This document shows, piece by piece, positions 1 to 9,629 of a stretch of 64,000 bases of DNA. Source of the stretch: Osedax symbiont Rs1 (GTDB taxonomy: Bacteria; Pseudomonadota; Gammaproteobacteria; Pseudomonadales; Balneatricaceae). The stretch is taken from positions 317 through 64,316 of the forward strand of contig ASZJ01000160.1 in the NCBI GenBank assembly GCA_000416275.1, given 5' to 3'. The number at the start of each line of letters is the position of its first letter. The stretch's first letter is position 1. The position numbers and the translations under genes are program-made. A model generated the notes under the pieces. The model searched no databases. It was not told the DNA's origin and saw only the letters and a list, made by a program, of their open reading frames with translations.

Positions 1-29
1 CAATATTGGGTGAGCTTTTGCTTTGCTTA

Positions 30-55
30 CTTTCATTTTGCTCATCAAAAGAAAG
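30..55. other. Imperfect hairpin in leading intergenic sequence
   Basis: CTTTCATTTTG and CAAAAGAAAG pair around a 5-base CTCAT loop with one bulge. It sits in a gene-free stretch (1-229) whose rest is AT-rich and shows nothing recognisable. It could be the 3' end of a transcript entering from outside the window. No T-run follows directly, so it is not called a terminator. Confidence 0.3.
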
Positions 56-229
56 TCAGTCGCCGCAGGCGAAATTCTTCTAAGAACTTGATCTTAAAAC
101 ATAAAAAAGAGATTAGTTAATATTTTGACTGTTATTTTGATCTTAAAAAATCCAACATCAAGCAATAACATAAATTAGAAAAATAATATAAATAAGAAAA
201 TGGAATCAAACAAGAGAGGGGAGAATAAG

Positions 230-306
230 TGGTGGGCCCAGAAGGACTCGAACCTTCGACAAACGGATTATGAGTCCGCTACTCTAACCAACTGAGTTAT
301 GGGCCC
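230..306 (-). tRNA. tRNA with CAT anticodon (Ile2 or elongator Met)
   Basis: The minus strand folds as a full 77-nt tRNA. The acceptor stem is 7 bp (GGGCCCA / TGGGCCC), the D-loop region reads AACTCAGTTGGTTAGAG, the anticodon arm reads CGGACTCATAATCCG, the T-loop reads GGTTCGAGTCC, and the 3' CCA is encoded at 230-232. CAT can be elongator Met or, after lysidine modification, an ATA-reading Ile2. The GGGCCC acceptor stem resembles gammaproteobacterial Ile2 more than elongator Met, but the sequence alone does not decide. It is not the initiator, since it has a paired first base pair and lacks the usual initiator anticodon stem. It lies downstream of rpoD. Confidence 0.93.
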
Positions 307-402
307 TGATAATAGTCATAGAAGACTAGATCAGTTTCTTGATGTTTTAAACTGGAAATCAATCACCTATAAAGGATTGAAAATCGATCTCTGAATCAAG
401 AG

Positions 403-434
403 GCGCCATCATACATAGCTATGCGGGATGGCGC
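403..434. terminator. Hairpin downstream of rpoD
   Basis: GCGCCATC (403-410) and GATGGCGC (427-434) form a perfect 8-bp stem; the loop holds a further CATAGCTATG self-complementary core. It lies about 25 bases beyond the rpoD stop. On the minus strand only a weak T-rich run (CTCTTGATT) follows; on the plus strand a T7 run occurs about 16 bases later. It is probably the end of the rpsU-rpoD transcript. Confidence 0.5.
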
Positions 435-458
435 AATAGTGATTTTAAGTTTTTTTCA

Positions 459-2279
459 CTACTCGTCTAAAAAGCTGCGCAAATGGTCTGAACGACTTGG
501 ATGACGTAGCTTGCGTAGTGCTTTTGCTTCGATTTGACGAATCCGCTCACGGGTTACGTCAAACTGCTTTCCGACTTCCTCTAAGGTGTGGTCGGTGTTC
601 ATGTTGATGCCAAAGCGCATTCTCAGTACTTTTGCCTCGCGGGCGGTTAGGCCTGCCAGTACTTCTTTGGTCGCTTCGCAAAGTCCTTCGCCCGTCGCTG
701 AATCAACCGGCGAGGAGTGGTTGACGTCTTCAATGAAGTCGCCCAGGCTTGAGTCTTCGTCATCGCCAATCGGTGTTTCCATCGATATAGGCTCTTTGGC
801 GATCTTCAGTACCTTGCGGATTTTATCTTCGGGAATTTCCATGCGCTCGGATAGTTCTTCCGGGGTTGGCTCGCGACCCATTTCCTGAAGCATTTGTCGA
901 GAGATGCGGTTCAGTTTGTTGATGGTCTCGATCATGTGTACCGGTATGCGGATGGTACGCGCTTGGTCGGCGATTGAGCGGGTGATTGCCTGTCTGATCC
1001 ACCATGTTGCATAGGTAGAAAATTTATAGCCGCGACGGTATTCGAATTTGTCGACCGCCTTCATTAAACCGATGTTGCCCTCTTGGATTAAATCCAAGAA
1101 TTGTAGGCCGCGGTTGGTGTATTTTTTGGCTATTGAGATAACCAAACGCAAGTTGGCTTCTACCATTTCTTTCTTGGCGCGACGTGCTCTCGCCTCTCCA
1201 ATAGACATGCGTCTATTGATTTCTTTGAGTTCGCTAAGTGCTATGCCAGTCTCTTGTTGCAGTTGCTTCAAGCGACGTTGTGCTCGCTGTAAATCTGGTA
1301 GATGAGTGGCGAGGGCTGCAGAGTACTGGGTGTTGTCGTCAATCAGTTTTTGGAACCACTCTTGATTGATTTCGTTACCTGGGAAAGTTTTAATAAATTC
1401 TTTGCGCGGTATTTTGCAGCGCTGCGTGCAGATGCGCATGATGTTGCGCTCCTGCGTGCGGATTCTGCCGATGTAGTCTCTAACTCTGCTGACTAGTCGC
1501 TCGTAGAATCGAGGAGATAGTTTGATCGGCGAGAAGACCAGGCTTAGCTCAATTTGAGTCTTTTCCGCTTGCAGGCTGTTGACGCCGTGCTTTTCTACTG
1601 CAGCATAGTATTTGTCTAGGCAAACTTGAATCTTGCCGTAGCGAATTTTTGCCTCTTCAGGATCTGGTCCGCGCTCTTTTTCATCCTCATCGTCGTCGTC
1701 ATTTTTATCTTTATCATTTTTGATGACCGGTGCGATAACAGGGGCAGGGGTAACTACTTCTGCGGTATCTGGGTCGATATAACCGCTGAATATATCACTG
1801 AGGCGACCTTCTTCTTCGGTTACTTTGTTGTAGGCTTCTAAGATGATTTCCACGGAACTAGGGAAGGCGGAAAGCGCTGACATTACTTCGCGAATTCCTT
1901 CTTCAATGCGCTTGGCGATGATGATTTCGCCCTCTCTTGAAAGCAGCTCAACCGTACCCATTTCACGCATGTACATGCGCACTGGGTCAGTGGTTCTGCC
2001 TGCATCTGATTCGACAGCGGCAAGTGCGGCAACTTCGTCGTCATCAGTTTCCTGGGTGGAGTCACCTTCTTTCATGAGCATTGTTTCAGCATCTGGAGCT
2101 ACTTCGGATACCGTAATGCCCATGTCGTTGATCATGCGAATGATGTCTTCGACCTGTTCTGGATCAGCTATATTCTCAGGCAAGTGGTCGTTCACGTCGG
2201 CGTATGTTAAATAACCTTGTTCTTTGCCTTTAGCGATTAATTCCTTAAGCCGAGATTGCTGCTGCGAAGTATCTGACAT
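459..2279 (-). CDS. rpoD: RNA polymerase primary sigma factor sigma-70
   Basis: RpoD directs core RNA polymerase to housekeeping promoters. The start is set at the ATG giving [18 protein letters not shown]; an in-frame upstream extension of 15 residues has no family support. The 606-residue length is close to the usual 613. Region 1.1 is N-terminal, region 1.2 begins near [11 protein letters not shown], and a Lys/Asp/Glu-rich non-conserved stretch ([18 protein letters not shown]) follows. Region 2 holds [20 protein letters not shown] and the -10-binding [13 protein letters not shown]. Region 4 ends with the helix-turn-helix [20 protein letters not shown]. It is last in the rpsU-yqeY-dnaG-rpoD cluster, 526 bases after dnaG, which leaves room for its own promoter. 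Confidence 0.98.
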   Translation of the reverse strand: MSDTSQQQSRLKELIAKGKEQGYLTYADVNDHLPENIADPEQVEDIIRMINDMGITVSEVAPDAETMLMKEGDSTQETDDDEVAALAAVESDAGRTTDPVRMYMREMGTVELLSREGEIIIAKRIEEGIREVMSALSAFPSSVEIILEAYNKVTEEEGRLSDIFSGYIDPDTAEVVTPAPVIAPVIKNDKDKNDDDDEDEKERGPDPEEAKIRYGKIQVCLDKYYAAVEKHGVNSLQAEKTQIELSLVFSPIKLSPRFYERLVSRVRDYIGRIRTQERNIMRICTQRCKIPRKEFIKTFPGNEINQEWFQKLIDDNTQYSAALATHLPDLQRAQRRLKQLQQETGIALSELKEINRRMSIGEARARRAKKEMVEANLRLVISIAKKYTNRGLQFLDLIQEGNIGLMKAVDKFEYRRGYKFSTYATWWIRQAITRSIADQARTIRIPVHMIETINKLNRISRQMLQEMGREPTPEELSERMEIPEDKIRKVLKIAKEPISMETPIGDDEDSSLGDFIEDVNHSSPVDSATGEGLCEATKEVLAGLTAREAKVLRMRFGINMNTDHTLEEVGKQFDVTRERIRQIEAKALRKLRHPSRSDHLRSFLDE

Positions 2280-2805
2280 AATAGCCCTGCGATCCATAAA
2301 ACGTTTATAAAATTTAGCGCGCAATTATAACGCCGTGAGTTAAACATTGCTAGGCTTATGTGCCGTGCAAGTCTAAGGTTTCTGGTAAAAATTGTGTATT
2401 ATCCTGGAGTATCCTGTTACTGGTGATTAAATCAGTAGCAGGTAGCTTGGTCGCCTACCATAGCTAGTCTATTGGCGTAGGCTGGATCCAAAATAAGGCC
2501 GGATGCTGTTCGCTGTCGATTAACGATGTGTTCGATAGCTTTTAAAACAGGATGCGCGGTTTTTTTCAAGCGAATAAAATTATTAAAACGTCCGTATAAT
2601 ATTGTTTAATAAGGTTTGTTCACTGATGCCTGGTAGTAATCGATCTGCCTTTGCTGTTGTACTCGATAGCGGCGCATCGCTAAACTACTCTAATTGCCTG
2701 TCTCTTTATTGGTTCAAATTTGAGTTTTTCAAGATGTTGCACAAAATTGTCTGAGCTTTACGGCCAATAAATTGATAATAGCCACCTGATAGGCGATTAA
2801 ATAGC
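2280..2805. other. Long dnaG-rpoD spacer
   Basis: There is no convincing gene in this 526-base gap inside the macromolecular-synthesis cluster. It contains a weak stem near 2412-2443 (CCTGTTAC / GTAGCAGG, one mismatch) followed by GGTAG / CTACC at 2441-2459. These could be processing or attenuation structures between dnaG and rpoD; the E. coli operon also has separate control of rpoD here. No clear sigma-70 promoter was assigned. Confidence 0.35.
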
Positions 2806-4701
2806 TTATTTATTTTTTTTGTGTTGGGCGGCTATCTGCAGTAAGTACTCTTTTGCCTGCTGTTTTACGGCGCTAGATAAGTTGCTTTTTAAAGAGGAGT
2901 GTTGGCTTTTTATCTCGGCATAGGCGAGATCGCTTTTTCGGTCGCGCAGCTTTTCCCAGCTATCGATGAATAGTTGCTGGTAGTTATCGTCGGGGCAGGG
3001 GATGAGTCTAGATATTTCACTAATGACTAATAGTTTGCTCGCGTACTTGCTGTCATCTTGCCAGTCTACTAGCATTTGTCCCAAACTGGCTTTTGGATAC
3101 TTGCCCCAGTACTCTACTAATAGCGCGAGGATGTCGGAATTGTCTTCCTTGATTAGCTCGATATCGGTGATTTTTTCGACGCTGCTGATTAGTTCTGGGC
3201 TGTGCAGTAATAATGATATGGTTCGATTAACCAGCGATATATTGGCGGTGCGCTTTTTCTTTGGCTGGCTAGCGGTGGGGGGTCTAGGCGCTGGTGCCGC
3301 TGGGTTTTTGTCCGACTGGGAGGATTGACTGAAATATGAGTAGTCATCCGCCAGTGGTTGGTTGGGTTGGGCGCCGCTTTGATAGCTGTTATCAAAGCTC
3401 TCGTGTAAATGGTTACTGCTGGTCAGTTGCTGGATGGTCAGGCCGGTAAGGGTGCTGATTCTGTCGGTCATCATCTGTTGCAGTAGTGAGGGCTGCATCT
3501 GTTGAATAAGCGGCAGGGCCTGGCTGCTAAACAGCGCTCGGCCGTCAATTGACTCCATGTCGATGTTGGCAGAAAGTGAGTCAAAAAAGTACTCTGACAT
3601 TGAGGTGGCGCTATTGATCATGTCCTCAAAGTGCTGTTTGCCTTTTTGTCTGACCAAGGTGTCCGGGTCTTCTCCCTCGGGGAGGAATAGAAACTTGGCT
3701 TGTTGGCCGTCTTTGATGACCGGCATCACTGTTTCCAGTGCCCGCTTCGCCGCTTTTAAGCCGGCTTGGTCGCCATCGAAGCAAAATATTATCTCCGGTA
3801 CTATTTTATAGAGACGCTCTAAGTGCTGCAGGCTAGTCGCTGTCCCCAAGGTGGCGACGCTGTAGTTTATTTCGAACTGAGCCAAGCTGACCACGTCCAT
3901 GTAACCTTCAACTATCAGTACTTTGGTGAGCTTTCTGTTGATTTTTCTCGCTTCATAGAGGCCGTAGAGCTCGCGACCTTTGTGGAAGGTGTCGGTTTCG
4001 GGGGAGTTTAAGTATTTAGGTTTTCCGTCGCCTAAAATACGTCCGCCAAAGGCGATTACTCTGCCGCGCATGTCTCTGATCGGGAACATGATTCGCTCGC
4101 GGAACCGGTCGTAGAGTCGATCTTTTTCCTCGTTTCTGACCAGCATGCCGCTGCGCTCTAAATGCGCTTGATCAGTGTCGGTCATGCCGAGGCTCTTGAT
4201 TAGGTTGTCCCAGCCTGGAGGGGCGAAACCGATGCTGAATTGTTTGACTGTGCTGCCGTCAAGGCCTCTGCCTTTGAGGTAGTTAATCGCCAAGCTTTTA
4301 CTGGCGTGGCCTTTTAGTTGGGCTTCATAAAAGGCGGACGCTAAATCTAATATTTTAAATTGTGCCTGGTATTGCTGCTCGTTTTTGCGCTGGTGGCTGT
4401 GGTCTTTTGGAATTTCTAGGCCCGCTAGTTTTGCCAGGTCTTCCACGGCTTGCGGGAAAGGTAAGTTTTCATAATCGGTCATGAAGCTGATCGCGTTGCC
4501 ACCTGCGCCACAGCCAAAGCAGTAGTAGAACTGTTTGTCGGGGCTGACTGAAAATGAGGGCGATTTTTCTTTGTGGAAAGGGCATAAGCCGCTGTAGTTC
4601 TTGCCGGTTTTTTTAAGGGTAACTCTAGCGTCAATCAGGTCGACTATGTCGGTGCGGGCAAGTAGGTCATCAATAAATGATTGTGGAATTTTGCCGGCCA
4701 T
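2806..4701 (-). CDS. dnaG: DNA primase
   Basis: DnaG synthesises RNA primers for replication and works with the DnaB helicase. The 631-residue protein has an N-terminal CHC2 zinc finger (CPFHKEKSPSFSVSP then YYCFGCGAGG), the primase core with EGYMDVVSLAQFEI and the TOPRIM acidic motifs (FCFDGDQAGLKAAKRA), and a poorly conserved linker rich in Ser/Pro/Gln near residues 430-480. A C-terminal helicase-interaction domain follows. The start MAGKIPQSFIDDLLARTDIV is typical. It lies between yqeY and rpoD on the same strand. Confidence 0.98.
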   Translation of the reverse strand: MAGKIPQSFIDDLLARTDIVDLIDARVTLKKTGKNYSGLCPFHKEKSPSFSVSPDKQFYYCFGCGAGGNAISFMTDYENLPFPQAVEDLAKLAGLEIPKDHSHQRKNEQQYQAQFKILDLASAFYEAQLKGHASKSLAINYLKGRGLDGSTVKQFSIGFAPPGWDNLIKSLGMTDTDQAHLERSGMLVRNEEKDRLYDRFRERIMFPIRDMRGRVIAFGGRILGDGKPKYLNSPETDTFHKGRELYGLYEARKINRKLTKVLIVEGYMDVVSLAQFEINYSVATLGTATSLQHLERLYKIVPEIIFCFDGDQAGLKAAKRALETVMPVIKDGQQAKFLFLPEGEDPDTLVRQKGKQHFEDMINSATSMSEYFFDSLSANIDMESIDGRALFSSQALPLIQQMQPSLLQQMMTDRISTLTGLTIQQLTSSNHLHESFDNSYQSGAQPNQPLADDYSYFSQSSQSDKNPAAPAPRPPTASQPKKKRTANISLVNRTISLLLHSPELISSVEKITDIELIKEDNSDILALLVEYWGKYPKASLGQMLVDWQDDSKYASKLLVISEISRLIPCPDDNYQQLFIDSWEKLRDRKSDLAYAEIKSQHSSLKSNLSSAVKQQAKEYLLQIAAQHKKNK

Positions 4702-4897
4702 AATTGTCTCTGTTGGTCTGGGTAGAATTAATAGGTAACATTAAGATGTAATAAAGAAGTTGTTTCTATAGTAGTCTAATCTGCGATGTACTAAAAGCAT
4801 TGGCTGTCTTAGCTATTGATGAAGGCTAAGCTCAGCGTGGCATCACGCCAGGTAAGAGAAGGGTGATGATAGCAAGTGGTGGCAGTGTTGAGAAAGG

Positions 4898-5347
4898 TTA
4901 GCTGTTGAGCTTTTTCTTTACTATAATTGCCACGGCACCCATGTCTGCTCGACCTTGCAGTTGGGGTTTGGCAAAAGCCATTAGCTTTCCCATGTCGGCC
5001 ATGCTTTGTGCGCCGCTCTGGGTAATTGCGTTGTCTATAATGGCGAGTATTTCTTGGTCGTTAAGCGGTTGCGGCAAGTAAGTTTTAATCACCTCCAGTT
5101 CTTGCTGCTCAATGTCCGCCAGATCACTGCGGTTCGCTTCTAAAAATTGCGCTTGAGAATCTTTGCGTTGTTTCGACATTTTGTCCAACACGCTCAGTGC
5201 TCTTGTGTCATCCAGTTCTATGCGCTCATCAATTTCAATGCGCTTAAATTCTGCCATGATCATACGAATAGTGGATAATAACGGCTTGTTCTTGGCCCGC
5301 ATTGCACTTTTCATATCAGCTTTTATTTGCTGTTTTAAATCTGACAT
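4898..5347 (-). CDS. yqeY: GatB/YqeY domain protein
   Basis: This 149-residue protein is a stand-alone YqeY domain, related to the C-terminal tRNA-binding domain of the GatB amidotransferase subunit. Seen: MSDLKQQIKADMKSAMRAK at the N-terminus, the central ELEVIKTYLPQPL motif, and the GKLMAFAKPQLQGRADMG signature near the C-terminus. The precise function of free YqeY is not settled. It sits between rpsU and dnaG, a standard position in Pseudomonas relatives. Confidence 0.93.
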   Translation of the reverse strand: MSDLKQQIKADMKSAMRAKNKPLLSTIRMIMAEFKRIEIDERIELDDTRALSVLDKMSKQRKDSQAQFLEANRSDLADIEQQELEVIKTYLPQPLNDQEILAIIDNAITQSGAQSMADMGKLMAFAKPQLQGRADMGAVAIIVKKKLNS

Positions 5348-5553
5348 TATTTCTGACCTATCACTGGCTCTATAATAATATATAACACGACGCTACATTC
5401 TGAATTTGATGTTACTCATTTTTATGAGCGACAATCCGGGAATGCATTTTGCTGTTTGCTGCATTTTCGCAACTGAGATATGCAAACGATAATCGTTTAA
5501 ATCTAAGTGCAGAATTTGCTAAGTCAGCAGGCTAAACTTTTTACAAAAAAGTA

Positions 5554-5769
5554 TTAGTACAAACGTACTCTGCGAGAAATTTCACGAGAAACTTTCTTTG
5601 CGTGACGCTTTACCGCAGCAGCAGCTTGACGCTTGCGTACAGAAGTAGGCTTTTCATAAAATTCACGACGACGAACTTCAGCGAGAACGCCAGCTTTTTC
5701 ACATGAACGTTTGAAGCGACGTAGTGCTACGTCAAAGGGCTCGTTATCTTTTACTCTAACTGCAGGCAT
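5554..5769 (-). CDS. rpsU: 30S ribosomal protein S21
   Basis: S21 is a small basic protein of the 30S platform near the anti-Shine-Dalgarno region, involved in initiation. The 71-residue length is exactly usual. [21 protein letters not shown] at the start and a Lys/Arg-rich tail ([18 protein letters not shown]) are diagnostic. It is the first gene of the rpsU-yqeY-dnaG-rpoD cluster and is preceded by a strong sigma-70-like promoter. Confidence 0.98.
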   Translation of the reverse strand: MPAVRVKDNEPFDVALRRFKRSCEKAGVLAEVRRREFYEKPTSVRKRQAAAAVKRHAKKVSREISRRVRLY

Positions 5770-5857
5770 ATTTTTCTAACCTAATTAAGTGAATGGAATT
5801 CAATTTTCTGACAAATTATCGACACTGGGCCAATAAGCGTAAAAAGATTGAGCGCAA

Positions 5858-5886
5858 ATTTTACAGCTTGAATTTGGAGTTGTCAA
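5858..5886 (-). promoter_or_regulatory. Sigma-70 promoter of rpsU
   Basis: On the minus strand a perfect TTGACA (5881-5886) is followed after exactly 17 bases by TAAAAT (5858-5863), a near-consensus housekeeping promoter. Transcription would begin around 5850, leaving a leader of about 80 bases before rpsU. tsaD diverges from the same 225-base spacer. Confidence 0.7.
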
Positions 5887-5994
5887 AGCCTGAACTGATA
5901 AACTTAATTTATTTATCTGCATCTGTGGGTGATTATGCCAAGATTATAGTAGATAATGTTCGAAAATTAAGATTGATGATGGTTTGAAGAGAAT

Positions 5995-7020
5995 ATGAGA
6001 GTACTAGGTATTGAAACATCTTGCGATGAAACCGGGGTCGCCATTTATGATTCGGCGCAAGGTTTATTGGGCGACGCACTATATAGTCAAGTTGCGATGC
6101 ATGCGGAGTATGGTGGAGTGGTGCCAGAGTTAGCATCCAGAGACCATATTAAGCGTTTAATCCCGCTGATTGAGCAAGTCTTAAAAGAGACCAACACTGC
6201 AAAAAATCAAGTAGATGCGATCGCCTATACTGCAGGTCCAGGCTTAATTGGCGCTTTAATGGTTGGAGCGGCAACGGCGAGGTCGATTGCCTTTGCCTGG
6301 GATGTGCCAGCTATCGCCGTTCATCATATGGAAGGGCATTTACTGGCACCTATGTTAGAGGATAATCCTCCCGCTTTTCCGTTTGTCGCCCTGTTAGTTA
6401 GTGGCGGGCATACGCAATTGGTCGAAGTGCAGGGAATTGGTGAGTATCAGTTACTCGGTGAATCTTTAGACGATGCAGCCGGTGAGGCATTTGATAAAGC
6501 CGCTAAAATGTTGGGGCTGGACTATCCTGGCGGTCCGCTGATTGCCAAGTTGGCAATGTCTGGCGATCGGACTCGATTTAAATTCCCCAGACCTATGGTC
6601 GACCGGCCTGGTATGGATATGAGCTTTTCTGGTTTAAAGACTTTTACTTTAAACACGGTCAATAAATTCAAAAAAGAGCAAGCTCTCGACGATCAAACTA
6701 AAGCCGATATAGCGGCCGCTTTTGAAGAGGCGGTGGTCGATACGCTAGTGATCAAATGTAAGCGAGCTTTACAGCATACAAAATTCAAGCAGTTGGTCAT
6801 CGCCGGCGGGGTCAGCGCCAATCAGCGGCTGAGACTGAAACTTCAGTTAATGATGGAAAAAGAGCGCGCTGTGCTTTTTTATGCGCGCCCAGAATTTTGT
6901 ACCGATAACGGGGCGATGATTGCCTACGCTGGTACTCAGCGCCTTTTGGCGGGTCAATCCAGTGATCTTACGATACAGGCCCGGCCTCGCTGGCCGATGG
7001 CTGAGCTACCTGCTCTTTAA
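5995..7020 (+). CDS. tsaD: tRNA threonylcarbamoyladenosine transferase subunit TsaD
   Basis: TsaD transfers the threonylcarbamoyl group from threonylcarbamoyl-AMP to A37 of ANN-decoding tRNAs, with TsaB and TsaE. The 341-residue protein begins [19 protein letters not shown]. It has the metal-binding [11 protein letters not shown] (His-x3-His), [11 protein letters not shown], the [14 protein letters not shown] segment, the [13 protein letters not shown] loop and the C-terminal [12 protein letters not shown]. It diverges from rpsU, as in Pseudomonas. The plsY gene that commonly follows is not here; folB comes next. Confidence 0.97.
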   Translation: MRVLGIETSCDETGVAIYDSAQGLLGDALYSQVAMHAEYGGVVPELASRDHIKRLIPLIEQVLKETNTAKNQVDAIAYTAGPGLIGALMVGAATARSIAFAWDVPAIAVHHMEGHLLAPMLEDNPPAFPFVALLVSGGHTQLVEVQGIGEYQLLGESLDDAAGEAFDKAAKMLGLDYPGGPLIAKLAMSGDRTRFKFPRPMVDRPGMDMSFSGLKTFTLNTVNKFKKEQALDDQTKADIAAAFEEAVVDTLVIKCKRALQHTKFKQLVIAGGVSANQRLRLKLQLMMEKERAVLFYARPEFCTDNGAMIAYAGTQRLLAGQSSDLTIQARPRWPMAELPAL

Positions 7021-7059
7021 TCACCGGCCTCAAGCCACTACTTTATTTGGATGTAAAAC

Positions 7060-7437
7060 ATGGATATTGTCTATATTCGACAATTAAAAATCGAGACCGT
7101 GATCGGTATTTTTGACTGGGAGCGGAAAATTAAACAACAGGTGTGTCTCGATGTGGATATGGCGGTTGATATTCGTCGCGCAGCGGCGGCAGAAGACATC
7201 GAGAGTACCGTTAGTTATAAGACGGTCAGTGATCGACTGATTGATTTTGTTGGCAGCAGTGAGTTTTTATTAGTTGAGACCATGGCCGAGGAAATTGCCC
7301 AGCTGCTTAAAGCAGAATTTTCGCTGAATTGGGTGCGTTTGCGGGTTGGAAAACCTGGGGCGATTGAAGCCGCCGCCGATGTTGGGGTGTTGATTGAGCG
7401 CGGTGAGCGCCCGGCTATTGCCAATTACAGTGACTGA
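7060..7437 (+). CDS. folB: Dihydroneopterin aldolase
   Basis: FolB converts dihydroneopterin to 6-hydroxymethyl-dihydropterin and glycolaldehyde in folate synthesis. The 125-residue length and the opening MDIVYIRQLKIETVIGIFDWERK match the family. SVSYKTVSDRLIDFV and LVETMAEEIAQLL follow, with the conserved KPGAIEAAADVGV near the end. It is 39 bases after tsaD and 45 bases before the preferred folK start, so the three are probably co-transcribed. FolB feeds its product directly to FolK. Confidence 0.95.
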   Translation: MDIVYIRQLKIETVIGIFDWERKIKQQVCLDVDMAVDIRRAAAAEDIESTVSYKTVSDRLIDFVGSSEFLLVETMAEEIAQLLKAEFSLNWVRLRVGKPGAIEAAADVGVLIERGERPAIANYSD

Positions 7438-7482
7438 TCCAGGGCGTATCGGTGACTGTGAAATGCATTGGGGAAAGCGGCT

Positions 7483-7974
7483 GTGAGAACATTCTTATCG
7501 ATCGGCAGTAATGACAATCCACAACAGAATATCGCACTGGCTATTGAGCTGGTAAAGAAATCTTTCGTGGATGTGGTGGTCTCTAGCGTCTATCAAAGCC
7601 CATCTATTACTCAGCGAGGTGCTGACTATTATAATTTGGTGGTCTCATTTTCAACTAATTTAGCAGCTGAGTCAGTGGTGTCTCAATTAAAGGCAATCGA
7701 GCGGGCGCTAGGTCGATCTCAGGATAAGTTGCACAGCTCTAAAGTGCCGATTGATTTAGATTTACTGCTCTATGGGGATTTTAATGGGTTGCTGTTTAAA
7801 GGTTTAGCTAATCAAAGCAGAGTTCCGCACCCTGATCTGCTGTCACATAGTTTTATTCTGGGTCCGTTAGTGGAAATTTGCGCTGAGCTGAAAGAGTTGT
7901 CCACAGGTGAATCTTATAATTCGCTGTGGAGGAAATTCGATAAGACGGCGCATCCTTTAATAAAATTGCAGTAA
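7483..7974 (+). CDS. folK: 2-amino-4-hydroxy-6-hydroxymethyldihydropteridine pyrophosphokinase
   Basis: FolK pyrophosphorylates 6-hydroxymethyl-dihydropterin using ATP, the step after FolB. A GTG start is preferred because it gives RTFLSIGSNDNP right at the N-terminus, as in the family, and has GGGGAAAG six bases upstream. A TTG five codons earlier is possible. Signature pieces are ALGRSQDKLHSSKVPIDLDLL and RVPHPDLLSHSFILGPLVEI. At 163 residues it is normal in length. It converges on glpE with only 25 bases between stops. Confidence 0.94.
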   Translation: MRTFLSIGSNDNPQQNIALAIELVKKSFVDVVVSSVYQSPSITQRGADYYNLVVSFSTNLAAESVVSQLKAIERALGRSQDKLHSSKVPIDLDLLLYGDFNGLLFKGLANQSRVPHPDLLSHSFILGPLVEICAELKELSTGESYNSLWRKFDKTAHPLIKLQ

Positions 7975-7999
7975 CTTGGCTCAGCTCAGTCATGCCGGC

Positions 8000-8323
8000 T
8001 TAAATACCGCCGCTAAGCTCTTCGGGAAAGTGTGCCTGCCATGCCTCAAAGCCGCCGTTTACACTTGCCACATTGCTAAAGCCTTGGCTGCTGATAAACT
8101 GCGCTGCATTTTTGCTGCTGATGCCATGATAGCAGAGCACTAAAATAGTTTGCTGTTTTTCCAGTGGCGATAATAGCTGTTGCAAATTGTCGTTGTTGAG
8201 GTTAATTGCCTGATTGGGGTGCGCTTGCATAAAGCTGTTTTGGTCTCGGATATCTAAGAGAACCGCACCTTCTATCAATAGTGATTTGGCTTGCTCGCAA
8301 TCGATGCATTGATAATCTGCCAT
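8000..8323 (-). CDS. glpE: GlpE-type thiosulfate sulfurtransferase (rhodanese)
   Basis: This single-domain rhodanese moves sulfane sulfur from thiosulfate to thiophilic acceptors. In 107 residues it has the VLLDIRDQNSFMQAHP entry motif, the active-site loop CYHGISS (catalytic Cys, matching GlpE's CYHGxSS) and the closing VNGGFEAW. It is the last gene of the minus-strand lptD-to-glpE cluster, the same position as in Pseudomonas. It is not tied to glycerol metabolism here. Confidence 0.9.
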   Translation of the reverse strand: MADYQCIDCEQAKSLLIEGAVLLDIRDQNSFMQAHPNQAINLNNDNLQQLLSPLEKQQTILVLCYHGISSKNAAQFISSQGFSNVASVNGGFEAWQAHFPEELSGGI

Positions 8324-8359
8324 GTGTGCCTTTGTCCGTTGTAAGGGTGATAGTGGGGC

Positions 8360-9187
8360 TTATTGTTTAAAGCTTGGGACACTATAGCGGGTTTGAGTTT
8401 CAATACATATAGCGGTTAGTTGCTCGCCCCACACACAGCCGGTATCTAAGGCGATAATGTTTTTCCTATTGGTTTTTCCGCGCAGTGCCGCCCAGTGACC
8501 AAAGAGTATTAACGGCAGCTTTGCCGCAGTTGAGTCGCTGTGGTCGGGGTAGGCATAGAACCAGGGAGAAAGCCCTTCAGGTTGTTGGCCAAGCTCGCCT
8601 TTATAGGTTAATTCAAGCTGTTGGCTGGTGGTGCAAAAACGCATTCTGGTCAAGTAGTTCGTAATGCAGCGCAGCCGGTCTAAACCGGTTAATGAAGGTT
8701 GCCACTGATCGGGAAAGTTGCCGTACATCGCAGTAAAGTAAGGCAGGAAATCTTCACTTTGCAGGGTGTCCTGCACTTCTTGTGCAAGTGCCAGAGCTTG
8801 TGGGATGCTCCAGTTGACTGGGATGCCAGCGTGGGTCATCACCGCATTCAACTGCGGATCAAAATAAGCCAGTGGCTGAGACTTCAGCCAGTCCATTAAT
8901 TCGTCACAGTCGCCAGCGTCCAATATATCTTGAAAGGTGTCGAATTTCTTCGGCTTAGACTGGCGGTAGTGGACGGCTAATAAATGTAAATCATGGTTGC
9001 CCAATACTACTTTGGCCCTGTTGCCCAACTGTCGAATGAAGCGTAATGTCTCAAGGGATTTTGGGCCGCGATTGACTAAATCACCGACCAGCCACAGTGA
9101 GTCACTGTCGCTAAATTTTAATTTTTCTAACAGCGCCTGTAATTCGTCATAACAGCCTTGGATGTCACCGATTGCATAGCTAGCCAA
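8360..9187 (-). CDS. apaH: Bis(5'-nucleosyl)-tetraphosphatase, symmetrical
   Basis: ApaH hydrolyses Ap4A to two ADP and also decaps Np4-capped RNA. It is a PPP-family metallophosphoesterase: all metal motifs are present, GDIQGCYDEL, GDLVNRGPKS and GNHDLHLLA, plus MTHAGIPVNW and LFGHWAALRGK. At 275 residues it has normal length. The order apaG-apaH downstream of rsmA is conserved from E. coli to Pseudomonas. Confidence 0.97.
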   Translation of the reverse strand: MASYAIGDIQGCYDELQALLEKLKFSDSDSLWLVGDLVNRGPKSLETLRFIRQLGNRAKVVLGNHDLHLLAVHYRQSKPKKFDTFQDILDAGDCDELMDWLKSQPLAYFDPQLNAVMTHAGIPVNWSIPQALALAQEVQDTLQSEDFLPYFTAMYGNFPDQWQPSLTGLDRLRCITNYLTRMRFCTTSQQLELTYKGELGQQPEGLSPWFYAYPDHSDSTAAKLPLILFGHWAALRGKTNRKNIIALDTGCVWGEQLTAICIETQTRYSVPSFKQ

Positions 9188-9204
9188 AGTTATTCCTCGT
9201 CGCT

Positions 9205-9615
9205 TTAATGCAGCGAATTAGGTTTGGCGAGGGTAAAGGCGGCAACTTCAGCTTTGAATGACTCACCCTCTGCTGTCACCATATTGTAGTGGCCAAACAT
9301 GCTGCCTACGTTGGTCTCCAGCACTGCACCTGAACTGTATTGATAGCTGCTGTTAGGGGCAATAGTAGGTTGTTCACCGATCACGCCGTCTCCCTGGATT
9401 TCTTGAACCTTTTGATTGCCATCAGTCACTACCCAACGTCTTGAAAGCAATTGAATATTTTGTTTGGCCAGGTTTTTGATGGTGATCTGATAAGAAAAAA
9501 CAAAGCGCTTGGCGGCGACGTCTGATTGAGCTGCTTCAAATTTTGTTTCAACCGCTATTTCCACGTCTTGCGCTATTTGCAGGTTGTGTATCGGGTCTTT
9601 TGAGTTTGAGTCCAT
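9205..9615 (-). CDS. apaG: ApaG / CorD family protein
   Basis: This 136-residue beta-sandwich protein belongs to the ApaG family, also found as the F-box-associated ApaG domain. Conserved features are FVFSYQITIKNL, LLSRRWVVTDGNQKVQEIQGDGVIGEQP and YSSGAVLETNVGSMFGHY. Its molecular role is not firmly established; related proteins are linked to metal tolerance. It lies 14 bases after rsmA and 17 before apaH. Confidence 0.93.
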   Translation of the reverse strand: MDSNSKDPIHNLQIAQDVEIAVETKFEAAQSDVAAKRFVFSYQITIKNLAKQNIQLLSRRWVVTDGNQKVQEIQGDGVIGEQPTIAPNSSYQYSSGAVLETNVGSMFGHYNMVTAEGESFKAEVAAFTLAKPNSLH

Positions 9616-9629
9616 CTGCGTTGACTATC

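Noticed and set aside
2412..2459. Riboswitch or attenuator before rpoD
   Set aside because: Stems are short and imperfect with no T-run; no known RNA family recognised.
5793..5987. 64-codon plus-strand frame between rpsU and tsaD
   Set aside because: It runs through the rpsU promoter on the opposite strand, lacks a ribosome site and resembles no family.
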